Notes under the pieces: model-generated
Database searches by the model: none
Seen by the model: only the letters and a program-made list of their open reading frames with translations
What the model was told of the DNA's origin: nothing
Made by a program: the position numbers and the translations under genes
In this document: in pieces, positions 1 to 7,114 of the stretch
Layout of the letters: every line of letters starts with the position of its first letter
Numbering within the stretch: position 1 is the stretch's first letter
NCBI GenBank assembly: GCA_027063295.1
Contig: JAMORZ010000129.1
Span: forward strand, 1-7,707
Source: Sulfurimonas sp.
GTDB taxonomy: Bacteria > Campylobacterota > Campylobacteria > Campylobacterales > Sulfurimonadaceae
DNA: 7,707 bases
Direction: 5' to 3'

Positions 1-1
1 T

Positions 2-877
2 GATATTAGTTATGTTCTTGTTGGTGTTGTATTTATGCTCGCTTCATTTGGATTTAAACTATCTATTGTTCCATTTCATACATGGACACCAGATGTGTAC
101 GAGGGAAGTTCAGCTGCAATGGCTGGATATATGTCGATCGTACCAAAGATCGCTGCGTTTATTGTTGCGATGAGACTATTTGAGTTCCTAATCCACAGTG
201 GTGTTGTTTGGTTAGAAGTGATTCTTTATGCGTTTGTAGTTATCACAATGACTGCTGCAAACCTTTGGGCTCTTGTACAAACTGATGTAAAACGTATGCT
301 TGCATACTCTTCTATCTCACATGCTGGTTTTGTAATGTCAGCAGTGCTTATTGGAACAACTCAAGCTAACTCTGCTCTTTTCTTGTACTGGGTACTGTTT
401 AGTTTTACAAACCTTGGATCATTCTCGATGCTTTGGATCTCTCGTCAGAAAAATCTTGTTGAGGGGCAAAGTAGTGACCATTCTTATGAGAAATTTGCTG
501 GTATGATCAAAACTGCTCCAATGGCTGCGGTTGTTATGGGTCTGTTTATGTTAAGTTTAGCAGGTCTTCCACCATTTGCACTTTTCTGGGGTAAAATGTA
601 TATGATATCTTCAGCAGTAACTGCTGGCTATACTGTGTTAGCTCTTATTATGGCGCTTAACTCTGCTATTGCTGGTTATTACTATCTTAAACTTATTGTT
701 TATATGTTTATGAAAGAGCCTGTCATTGCTGTTGATGGTAAAGTTTATGTAACAAATGCTACAAACTCACTTAAAACTATCATTGGTATAGCTATTATAG
801 GAACTGTATTTGCTGTACTTGCAATAAATCCATTGCTTGAATTTATTACAGCATTTGTATATCATAGTGGATACTAA
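2..877 (+). CDS. nuoN: NADH-quinone oxidoreductase subunit N, 5'-truncated by the window edge
   Basis: This is an antiporter-like, proton-translocating membrane subunit of respiratory complex I. The visible part is 291 residues; the reading frame is already open at base 2, and full-length NuoN is usually about 480-500 residues, so the N-terminal part lies outside the window. The ATG at 35 is an internal Met. Family signatures are clear: GFKLSIVPFHTWTPDVYEG near the fragment start (the Lys corresponds to the conserved channel Lys of the family), then SIVPKIAAF, then QTDVKRMLAYSSISHAGFVM with a second conserved Lys, then SLAGLPPFALFWGKMY, which carries the Lys of the distal half-channel. The rest is a series of hydrophobic helices. 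NuoN is normally the last nuo gene, which fits the change of function in the next gene, 30 bp downstream on the same strand. The identification is very secure; the exact numbering of the conserved residues is not. Confidence 0.96.
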   Translation, partial: DISYVLVGVVFMLASFGFKLSIVPFHTWTPDVYEGSSAAMAGYMSIVPKIAAFIVAMRLFEFLIHSGVVWLEVILYAFVVITMTAANLWALVQTDVKRMLAYSSISHAGFVMSAVLIGTTQANSALFLYWVLFSFTNLGSFSMLWISRQKNLVEGQSSDHSYEKFAGMIKTAPMAAVVMGLFMLSLAGLPPFALFWGKMYMISSAVTAGYTVLALIMALNSAIAGYYYLKLIVYMFMKEPVIAVDGKVYVTNATNSLKTIIGIAIIGTVFAVLAINPLLEFITAFVYHSGY

Positions 878-893
878 AACCAAATAAACTTCT

Positions 894-900
894 AAGGGGA
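894..900 (+). promoter_or_regulatory. Shine-Dalgarno site that fixes the TTG start of the pflA-like gene
   Basis: AAGGGGA lies 7 nt before the TTG at 908. The frame is closed by a TAA at 893-895, and no ATG or GTG start occurs between that stop and 908, so this strong site decides in favour of TTG. Confidence 0.85.
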
Positions 901-907
901 AGAGATC

Positions 908-3271
908 TTGTTATATCGCATACTCTTACCTCTTGTCCTAAGTGTTTTTATACTCAATGCACTGGAGATATCAATCAACAGTGGCATTGAGCAACATAAA
1001 CGTTACTCCCTTTTACATCTTCGAGAAAAGCAAAACTTTACATGTCAAGAGATAAAAAACAACTTTGACGAAGTTACAAAAGTTGTATGTGCTTATAGTA
1101 AAAAGCCAGAGAGACCACTAAAGAGTATACAAAATGATTTTTTTGTTATCTCCTCTTTGAGAAAAGATAAAACATTTTTTTTAACTATTAAGCCATTTTA
1201 CAAACTAAAACTTGTTCCTGTTGTTTTTGATGCAACACAAGATAAAAGTGTTTATGATGCAGATGTAACATTATCGAAACATTGGGTTATAGTTGGTTAT
1301 AAAGAGAAACTTCCTTTGATCTATCAAGATGAAAAGCCAAGTATAGGGATCAATTTTCCTTTTTATATGGATAAAGATATGTTACCTTATGTGGGAGGAC
1401 TTGATATTAAAGGAAATCCTGTGCACATCAAAAAAGTTGAAGATGTGACAGATTATCTACGTATTAAAAAGTTCTATGAAGCAAAAAAATATGATATGTG
1501 TTTAGAACTTATCGATTCTGTTTTGGAAAAATATCCAGATACTCTTTTTAAAGCAGAGTTGATTTTTTATAAAATCAAAGTCTATGCTGCACTCAAAGAC
1601 AATGATAATGTTATAGACTACTCTAAACTATTTTTACGTGAATACTCATCAGATGAACATATCCCTGAGGTGCTTTCATTTATTGCTCGTGGTTATGCTC
1701 TTATTGGGCAAAATGGAGATGCAGATTACTTTTTTGATAGATTATTTAGCGAACATAAAGATAGTATCTATGCACAATGGGGCTATATCTACAAGGGTGA
1801 AATGACTGAAGAATCGGGTGGTGATAGTGTTGCTGAGAAATATTATCTCAAAGCACTTAAAGAGACAAATAATATAGATGTAGCTGTGAGTGCTGCATTT
1901 CATTTAGCACAGCTGAAGATGCAAACATCATCACTTCAAGCTGCAAAATATATAGAAAAGATTATTAAAGCAAAACCGTCATTCTTTGCAAGTGAGCTTA
2001 AAAAATCACTCGATATCATGTATGTGTTTGGTGATGTTGAGAGATATAAAGTAGCAGCAGATATAGCCAAAGCACTTTTAGATCATACAAATAAACAAAA
2101 AAATGATCATTATGAGTCTTTACTTAAAGATAGAGCATTATGGCTTGCAAAAACAAAGTATAAAAAAGAAGCATTAGTTGCACTTAACCAGTATATAAAA
2201 GAGTATCCAGATGGAGATTTTATCAATGACATTCAGGTCGCTAAAGATAGTCTCTTTTTTGATGTAGTTGATAGCAATGACACACAAAGGCTTGCAGAGT
2301 ATGATAAGCTCATAGAAGAGTATGCAGGTGATGAGATAGCAAATAGAGCCTTATATGAAAAAGCAAAACTTTTACTCAAAGAGAAAAAGTACGAAGATGT
2401 TTTAGCACTCCAAGAGAAGTTAAAGCTTCTTGATAGTGAGAAATATGGCGATGTAGAGAGTATTATTAGTGATGCGGCGATCTATGCAATGGAAGATGCT
2501 CTTAAACATGAGGAGTGCCATAGTGTCCTTAGTATCGCAAAAGATTACAACATTACACTCTCAGATAGTTGGGATGATGGTGTGTATAAATGTGCTATGA
2601 AAGGTGGAGATTATCAATTAAGTAAATCGATAGCGATGAAAAATATAAAATCTCAATCACTTCAAGAGAGAAAGAAATGGCTTTATAGATATATTCAAGT
2701 TGATTTTGCAACAGGGAACTACAGTGAAGTGATTAGTGTTTCGGAGGATCTTATAGCTTTAATTGAGGATGAGAAAGATTCAAAATATAAAGATGTCTAC
2801 AGATACCTTTTTGATACATACGAACGTCTAGAAAAAAATCTTGATATGATAGATGCAATCAACAAAATTCAAAAAGAATTTGGCATAACATACAAAGATC
2901 TTGATAGATATGTAGCCATGGTAGGTGTTGGTGAAAAGATGGGTGATGATATGATGGTGATCAAGTATGGTGAATATGGAATGAAGATTCAAAAAGAATC
3001 AAATTCACACCCTCAAAGTCCATATCTTGAGTTTAGCCTTTATCAAGCTTATATCAATAAAAATGAACTAGAAAAAGCACTAGCAACAATAAAAGTTCTT
3101 GATTCTGTAGAACTTACATCAAAACAACGTTCAAGACAAAAATATCTACTTGGGATGGTATTGAGCAAGCTATGGAGAGATGAAGAAGCTCAAAAAGCTT
3201 ATGATGCAGCTATTGCAGCAGATCCAAACTCTGCATGGGCAGAGCTTGCAAAGTCTGCAAAAAGTTTATAA
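908..3271 (+). CDS. pflA: Secreted TPR-repeat protein, probable flagellar motor protein PflA
   Basis: A 787-residue protein, close to the length I recall for Campylobacter jejuni PflA (about 788). PflA is a periplasmic protein that, with PflB, builds the spoke/medial-disk scaffold of the enlarged flagellar motor. The start is TTG, backed by a strong Shine-Dalgarno site. It gives a signal peptide: Arg4, a hydrophobic core at 5-17, and a likely cleavage after LNA (residue 18). Residues about 19-175 are rich in predicted beta strands and carry Cys46 and Cys61, a possible disulfide. From about 182 to the C-terminus the protein is a long array of degenerate TPR-like helix pairs; the last repeat is near AQKAYDAAIAADPNSAWAEL. 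It follows nuoN by 30 bp, so it is probably co-transcribed with the nuo genes. The family call rests on length, architecture and the nuoN neighbour, not on an alignment. Any other periplasmic TPR protein would be the alternative. Confidence 0.8.
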   Translation: MLYRILLPLVLSVFILNALEISINSGIEQHKRYSLLHLREKQNFTCQEIKNNFDEVTKVVCAYSKKPERPLKSIQNDFFVISSLRKDKTFFLTIKPFYKLKLVPVVFDATQDKSVYDADVTLSKHWVIVGYKEKLPLIYQDEKPSIGINFPFYMDKDMLPYVGGLDIKGNPVHIKKVEDVTDYLRIKKFYEAKKYDMCLELIDSVLEKYPDTLFKAELIFYKIKVYAALKDNDNVIDYSKLFLREYSSDEHIPEVLSFIARGYALIGQNGDADYFFDRLFSEHKDSIYAQWGYIYKGEMTEESGGDSVAEKYYLKALKETNNIDVAVSAAFHLAQLKMQTSSLQAAKYIEKIIKAKPSFFASELKKSLDIMYVFGDVERYKVAADIAKALLDHTNKQKNDHYESLLKDRALWLAKTKYKKEALVALNQYIKEYPDGDFINDIQVAKDSLFFDVVDSNDTQRLAEYDKLIEEYAGDEIANRALYEKAKLLLKEKKYEDVLALQEKLKLLDSEKYGDVESIISDAAIYAMEDALKHEECHSVLSIAKDYNITLSDSWDDGVYKCAMKGGDYQLSKSIAMKNIKSQSLQERKKWLYRYIQVDFATGNYSEVISVSEDLIALIEDEKDSKYKDVYRYLFDTYERLEKNLDMIDAINKIQKEFGITYKDLDRYVAMVGVGEKMGDDMMVIKYGEYGMKIQKESNSHPQSPYLEFSLYQAYINKNELEKALATIKVLDSVELTSKQRSRQKYLLGMVLSKLWRDEEAQKAYDAAIAADPNSAWAELAKSAKSL

Positions 3272-4033
3272 ACCTAAACAATCACTGATGGAGTAAAGCC
3301 CTTTATCTTGTTCAACAAGCCATGATGCAGCACGAAGAGCACCTTTGGAAAAAGTTGAACGTGAAGTTGCTGTGTGGTTGAGCTCAATAAACTCCCCATC
3401 ATTGTAAAAACCAACAGTATGGCGACCTACGATATCTCCACCACGAAGAGCCATTACAGCGATCTCATCCGAAGTTCTCTCACCAATGTTTCCATCACGT
3501 CCACTGACACGCACTTTGTCGATATCAAGCTTACGACCAGCAGCAGCAGATTCACTTAGAGTAAGAGCTGTTCCGCTTGGTGCATCTTTTTTATGTCTAT
3601 GGTGCATCTCCACAATCTCAATATCAAACCCTTCAAGTGCTTTGGAAGCTTGATAAACAAGTTTGTTAAGTAGTGCAACACCAAGTGACATATTTGTCGC
3701 ATAGAGCACAGGCATAATCTCGCTAGCATCTTTTAAGAGGTTGAGCTGATGAGAGTTAAGACCAGTTGTTCCAACAACTAGTGGCTTTGGATCTTTCATT
3801 GCTGCTTCAAGAAGAGCTTCACAAGCATCTGGAAGTGAAAAATCAACTACAACATCACAGGCATGTAAAAATGATGCCATATCAGATGTTACCAGTACTG
3901 AAGGATCAATAGAGAAATCGAGTGAATTTCTTACAAAAACACTACTTAAACTCATTTGATCTGTCTCTTTGAGATTTTCTAGAAGAAGTTTTCCAACACG
4001 CCCACTTGCACCAAATACACCTACTTTTATCAT
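3266..4033 (-). CDS. dapB: 4-hydroxy-tetrahydrodipicolinate reductase
   Basis: DapB reduces 4-hydroxy-tetrahydrodipicolinate to tetrahydrodipicolinate with NAD(P)H, in the cytoplasmic pathway to diaminopimelate and lysine. The 255 residues are near the usual family length (about 240-270). The N-terminal Rossmann motif is GASGRVG at residues 8-14. VVDFSLPDA at 62-70, VVGTTG at 86-91 and YATNMSLGV at 111-119 are family blocks. The catalytic loop EMHHRHKKDAPSGTA at 142-156 supplies the expected catalytic His144 and Lys148 and the substrate-binding SGTA. The C-terminal GLYSISDCLGL is typical. The ATG at 4033 has AAAGGA (4045-4040) 6 nt before it, and that site overlaps the stop codon of trxB. The gene is last in a leftward trx operon, and its final 6 bp overlap the 3' end of the pflA-like gene. 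Confidence 0.97.
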   Translation of the reverse strand: MIKVGVFGASGRVGKLLLENLKETDQMSLSSVFVRNSLDFSIDPSVLVTSDMASFLHACDVVVDFSLPDACEALLEAAMKDPKPLVVGTTGLNSHQLNLLKDASEIMPVLYATNMSLGVALLNKLVYQASKALEGFDIEIVEMHHRHKKDAPSGTALTLSESAAAGRKLDIDKVRVSGRDGNIGERTSDEIAVMALRGGDIVGRHTVGFYNDGEFIELNHTATSRSTFSKGALRAASWLVEQDKGLYSISDCLGL

Positions 4034-4039
4034 CTATTT

Positions 4040-4045
4040 TCCTTT
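4040..4045 (-). promoter_or_regulatory. Shine-Dalgarno site of dapB overlapping the trxB stop
   Basis: Read on the - strand this is AAAGGA, 6 nt before the dapB ATG. It overlaps the trxB TAA (4046-4044), so dapB is probably translated by ribosomes ending trxB. Confidence 0.7.
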
Positions 4046-4991
4046 AACTTAAGAGTTCATCTACATACGAGATAGCTTGAAGTGCAGCAACTGCACCATC
4101 ACCAGCAGCACTTATAACTTGTTTTGGAGCTTCAATACGCATATCTCCAGCAGCAAAAAGTCCAGGTACTGATGTTCTCATACTAAGATCTACTATCACC
4201 TGACCAGCTTCATTCATATCACATAAAAAACTTCCATCTTCTTGGATGAGAGTTTGGTTGTTCACATCGTTCCCAACAAAGATAAACACACCCGGAACTT
4301 CAATATCTCTTTGGTGCCCATCTTTATCTTCTATGCGGATCCCTGTAACACCCATCGTATCACCATACACTTCATCTGGTGTTGCGTTTAAAATGATTTC
4401 GATGTTTTTTGTATTTTTTACACGTTCTACTGTATTTGGAGCTGAACGGAAAGTATCACGTCTGTGAACAAGATAAACTTTTGAACAGATTTTTGCCAAG
4501 TAAAGAGCCTCTTCTAGTGCTGTATCACCACCACCGATGATCACAACCTCTTTATCTTTGTAGAAAAAACCATCACATGTTGCACATGTGCTGATCCCGC
4601 GTCCAAAAAACTCCTCTTCACCTTTAAAACCAGCACGACGAGGGCGAGAACCCGTAGCCATGATGACAGAATGAGCTTGCACAGTTTCTCCACCTTCTAT
4701 GTGAATCGTAAATGTTTCTGCATCTTTGCTAACACGAGTAACATTAACCATCTCATGAACAAGACCAAACTTTGAACATTGAGCTGGCCATGGCATCATT
4801 AGATCCATCCCTGTTATCTCCCCTGTTACACCAGGATAATTTTCAATCTCTGAAGAGTTTGTGATCTGCCCACCAGGCATACCTTTTTCAAACATCACTA
4901 CATTTTCAAGTCCACCGCGAGTTGTGTAGAGTCCAGCAGTAAGTCCCGCTGGTCCACCACCAATAATTGCACAATCTAATATTTTACTCAT
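4044..4991 (-). CDS. trxB: Thioredoxin-disulfide reductase
   Basis: This is an FAD-dependent enzyme that passes electrons from NADPH to oxidised thioredoxin in the cytoplasm. At 315 residues it has the normal length. The FAD-binding GGGPAG lies at residues 11-16, followed by the flavin block MPGGQITNSSEIENYPG at 38-54. The redox-active CATC is Cys136/Cys139, in the usual STCATCDG setting. The NADPH domain has GGGDTA at 153-158 and HRRDTFR at 176-182, whose arginines indicate preference for NADPH over NADH. The C-terminal FAD motif is GLFAAGDMR at 277-285, then QVISAAGDGA at 291-300. The ATG overlaps the TGA of the upstream gene in an ATGA (4991-4988), which suggests translational coupling, and an AAAAGGAT lies about 9 nt upstream inside that gene. 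Its substrate gene trxA is two genes upstream in the same transcript. Confidence 0.97.
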   Translation of the reverse strand: MSKILDCAIIGGGPAGLTAGLYTTRGGLENVVMFEKGMPGGQITNSSEIENYPGVTGEITGMDLMMPWPAQCSKFGLVHEMVNVTRVSKDAETFTIHIEGGETVQAHSVIMATGSRPRRAGFKGEEEFFGRGISTCATCDGFFYKDKEVVIIGGGDTALEEALYLAKICSKVYLVHRRDTFRSAPNTVERVKNTKNIEIILNATPDEVYGDTMGVTGIRIEDKDGHQRDIEVPGVFIFVGNDVNNQTLIQEDGSFLCDMNEAGQVIVDLSMRTSVPGLFAAGDMRIEAPKQVISAAGDGAVAALQAISYVDELLS

Positions 4992-5494
4992 AGTTCTTTT
5001 ATCCTTTTTGATAGTTCTTCAAGATTATCGAGTTTTCTAATCATACTATCTTGTTTATAAAGAGAATCTTTGTATCTCTTTATAAAAAAAATAGATGGTG
5101 AGTTATAAATGTTAAAACGTTGTATAAATGCCAAAGATGTTGTTGTTCCACTTCTTAAAAAAGTTGTATTGTGAGAGTTTTTTCTGACTTTGTTATAGTA
5201 GTCAATTGCTAAAATATGTGTATTGAGATCTATTTTTGCAAGTTGTTCCATAGTATTTGGTTCTCTTGAAGAGTAAAAAACAATGATGTATTTATCATCT
5301 TTTGGGATGAAGATATCACTTTGTTCGTAAAAAACCCATTTTTTAAAATCGATAAATTTGTATTCAGAAAATTTGTAGTTAAAGTAGGCGAACGCAGCTG
5401 CGATCATCGCTGCACCAAAGAAGGATGCTAAAAGTGTAGAGAGAGAAAAAAGTGACTTTTTTCTCCCTCTTCTGAGTTGTTCTTGCTCTTTTAT
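4988..5494 (-). CDS. Membrane-anchored, cysteine-free thioredoxin-fold protein; start uncertain
   Basis: I do not recognise a named family. The first ATG is at 5407 and gives 139 residues, but it sits in the middle of a hydrophobic stretch and has no good Shine-Dalgarno site. The frame is open back to the trxA stop and would encode QLRRGRKK followed by a hydrophobic segment SLFSLSTLLASFF... running into MIAAAFAYF, a textbook N-in membrane anchor. No ATG, GTG or TTG exists in that extension. An ATA at 5494-5492 gives 168 residues and is used here as the best estimate. After the anchor (about 14-38) the domain resembles thioredoxin: YIIVFYSSREP at 69-79 takes the place of the strand plus WCGPC loop, RFNIYNSPSIFFIK at about 126-139 matches the FGIRSIPTIIFFK of TrxA including the cis-Pro position, and a helix closes the C-terminus. 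There is no Cys in the protein, so it cannot do dithiol exchange itself. By charge rule the domain would face the periplasm. It lies between trxA and trxB and overlaps trxB by 4 bp. Confidence 0.7.
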   Translation of the reverse strand: MKEQEQLRRGRKKSLFSLSTLLASFFGAAMIAAAFAYFNYKFSEYKFIDFKKWVFYEQSDIFIPKDDKYIIVFYSSREPNTMEQLAKIDLNTHILAIDYYNKVRKNSHNTTFLRSGTTTSLAFIQRFNIYNSPSIFFIKRYKDSLYKQDSMIRKLDNLEELSKRIKEL

Positions 5495-5497
5495 AGA

Positions 5498-5818
5498 TTA
5501 ACCTAAAAGATCGTTAAGTTTGTCAGCTAAAGCTTGTTTGCTTTGAGCACCAACAATTTGATCTACAATTTCACCATCTTTAAAGAAGATGATAGTAGGG
5601 ATAGAACGGATACCAAATTTTACAGCAATCTCTTGCTCTTCATCAGTATTTACTTTACAAATTTTTGCTTTTCCATCGAAATCTTCTGCTAACTCTTCGA
5701 TAACAGGAGCAATCATACGACAAGGTCCACACCATGGAGCCCAGAAGTCTACAAGAGATACACCCTCTGCGATAGTTGCTTCATAATCTGCACCTGTCAA
5801 TTCAATATATTTACCCAT
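5498..5818 (-). CDS. trxA: Thioredoxin
   Basis: A cytoplasmic dithiol carrier that reduces protein disulfides and is recharged by TrxB. With the ATG at 5818 it has 106 residues, the standard thioredoxin length. The active site WCGPC is at residues 29-33 within VDFWAPWCGPCRMIAP; Asp24 matches the buried acidic residue, and the cis-Pro is Pro74 in RSIPT. One extra cysteine, Cys54 in AKICKVN, is outside the active site. A longer reading frame starts at 5866 (122 residues), but those 16 extra codons overlap the -10 box and the Shine-Dalgarno site AAAGGA (5831-5826), which is correctly spaced 7 nt before 5818. The shorter start is therefore preferred. It is the first gene of trxA - thioredoxin-like gene - trxB - dapB and has its own promoter just behind the 12-helix gene. 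Confidence 0.96.
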   Translation of the reverse strand: MGKYIELTGADYEATIAEGVSLVDFWAPWCGPCRMIAPVIEELAEDFDGKAKICKVNTDEEQEIAVKFGIRSIPTIIFFKDGEIVDQIVGAQSKQALADKLNDLLG

Positions 5819-5825
5819 AAGTAAA

Positions 5826-5831
5826 TCCTTT
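5826..5831 (-). promoter_or_regulatory. Shine-Dalgarno site of trxA
   Basis: Read on the - strand this is AAAGGA, 7 nt before the ATG at 5818. It selects the 106-residue thioredoxin start over the upstream ATGs at 5866 and 5860. Confidence 0.8.
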
Positions 5832-5851
5832 TGTTTTTTATATTTTGAGGT

Positions 5852-5879
5852 ATTATACATAGCCAATGATTAAATGCAA
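5852..5879 (-). promoter_or_regulatory. Predicted sigma-70 type promoter of the trxA operon
   Basis: On the - strand there is a TTGCAT (5879-5874) as -35, a 16-nt spacer, and a perfect TATAAT (5857-5852) as -10. A transcript would start near 5845 and have a leader of about 25-30 nt that contains the trxA Shine-Dalgarno site. The promoter lies in the 63-bp gap after the stop of the 12-helix gene. No hairpin terminator is visible in that gap, so read-through from the upstream gene is also possible. Confidence 0.7.
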
Positions 5880-5881
5880 CT

Positions 5882-7114
5882 TTAGGTATTTGTATGAAAT
5901 ATATGATTAATTGTAGAAACAAGTATAAATCCTCCAAAAATCAAAAGTATCATAGCTCCATAGAAGAGGTGAGTGTTTTCTATCATTATAGCAACACTAC
6001 TCAAAATAAGCCCACAAACTGAGTAAAACCATTGAAGATGTGCACGTTTGTTGTCAAGAAGTTGGTGTAACATAGGAACACTTTGTGTCTCAATAAGTGG
6101 TGAATAGATGTGAAACCATACAAGAAAAGGGATGATTTTATAAAAATTTCCAATAATGATAAATCCGAAGAATCCAACAAAAAGAAGCCATAGTGCAGTT
6201 CTTAAAAAAAGATTATCTGAATTGAGTAGATAAGTAACAAAAAAAATAACACTCAGAACAAAACTACCATAAGCTACATAGATAGAGAGTGCCCAGATGT
6301 CGTGCTTTATTTTTGCTCGTGAGTGAAACATCTTAAAGAGTTGAATAAAAAAGAAAACAAAAGCGATGAGTGTAAGAAGATAAGCACCGTTGTGTAGTAT
6401 TGTTGGTAACATAAAAGATGAACCAATCATCATAAACACTGCAATACTTAAAGTTATAAAAGAGGATGAAAATTCATTGTCACTTACTCTTTTTGCTGTT
6501 GCAAACATAGGGATAAGAATGATGCTTATCCCCATGATAAGCAATATAACAAAACCAACAACAAGACCAAATGTATGTACCTCCAAGATCTCATGGGGAT
6601 TGAGATCGACAATATTGTTAAATGCAGCTGCCATGGTTAAGCCTGTCATTATACCAATAAGTAAAAAAAAATTGCTCATTTTCATCGCTTTTGTGATGCT
6701 TGTTTTTCGTCTTGCATATTTGAGTGTAAGTAAAAACTCTCCAGCATACACAAGCATCACTCCTAAAACAATACCTCCACCAAAAAGTAAAAAAGTGGTG
6801 TTGTATAAAAATCCACTTAGTAAAAAAAACAATCCCATAATAAGTGCTTTGTGGAGGTGTTTGAAAATTTTGACATTGTAATGGTTACTTTCTATCACAA
6901 TAGGCCCTAATTGTGCCATTGCAGCAAAAATAGCAAGCATTACAAAACCTAACATATAAAGATGTACCCATGCAATAAGTGTAAAATCTTCAAATGGAGT
7001 TGATGGATCTATAAAGAGTGCAGTACAAAGACTGAGCACATAAAAAAGTACACTTAGCATAAAGTATGGCTTCATGAGTCTAATTGGTGGTGAAAAACTT
7101 GGTGAAACATTCAT
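5882..7114 (-). CDS. 12-helix membrane protein, haem-copper oxidase subunit I/NnrS-like, function unknown
   Basis: A 410-residue integral inner-membrane protein with about 12 hydrophobic segments, roughly at 14-34, 45-72, 87-105, 107-133, 147-167, 178-203, 217-236, 243-262, 272-297, 304-330, 360-377 and 383-402. Three blocks recall the uncharacterised proteins related to haem-copper oxidase subunit I and to NnrS: AWVHLYMLGFVMLAIFAAM in helix 2 (His51), EVHTFGLVVGFVILLIMGIS in helix 6 (His180) and GNFYKIIPFLVWFHIYSPL at the end of helix 10 (His335). His51 and His180 lie at helix starts and could be metal or haem ligands; this is inference. NnrS itself is a haem- and copper-containing 12-helix protein linked to nitric oxide resistance. 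The gene is divergent from a truncated haemoglobin gene, which agrees with an O2 or NO role but does not prove it. The ATG at 7114 has only a weak purine-rich site before it (AAGAGAAA). I cannot name a specific enzyme. Confidence 0.85.
   Translation of the reverse strand: MNVSPSFSPPIRLMKPYFMLSVLFYVLSLCTALFIDPSTPFEDFTLIAWVHLYMLGFVMLAIFAAMAQLGPIVIESNHYNVKIFKHLHKALIMGLFFLLSGFLYNTTFLLFGGGIVLGVMLVYAGEFLLTLKYARRKTSITKAMKMSNFFLLIGIMTGLTMAAAFNNIVDLNPHEILEVHTFGLVVGFVILLIMGISIILIPMFATAKRVSDNEFSSSFITLSIAVFMMIGSSFMLPTILHNGAYLLTLIAFVFFFIQLFKMFHSRAKIKHDIWALSIYVAYGSFVLSVIFFVTYLLNSDNLFLRTALWLLFVGFFGFIIIGNFYKIIPFLVWFHIYSPLIETQSVPMLHQLLDNKRAHLQWFYSVCGLILSSVAIMIENTHLFYGAMILLIFGGFILVSTINHIFHTNT

Noticed and set aside
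3374..3559. Open frame of 61 codons on the + strand inside dapB
   Set aside because: It is fully antisense to the catalytic part of dapB, has no ribosome site and no recognisable domain.
4246..4467. Open frame of 73 codons on the + strand inside trxB
   Set aside because: Antisense to the NADPH and linker part of an intact trxB; composition is that of a shadow frame.
5589..5786. Open frame of 65 codons on the + strand inside trxA
   Set aside because: Antisense to the active-site region of trxA; no ribosome site or family likeness.
5819..5881. Possible terminator between the 12-helix gene and trxA
   Set aside because: No stem followed by a T-run could be found on the - strand in this gap; the space is taken by the trxA promoter and leader.
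6390..6881. Open frame of 163 codons on the + strand inside the 12-helix gene
   Set aside because: Despite its length, it mirrors the hydrophobic helices of the - strand gene, has no Shine-Dalgarno site and no recognisable family.
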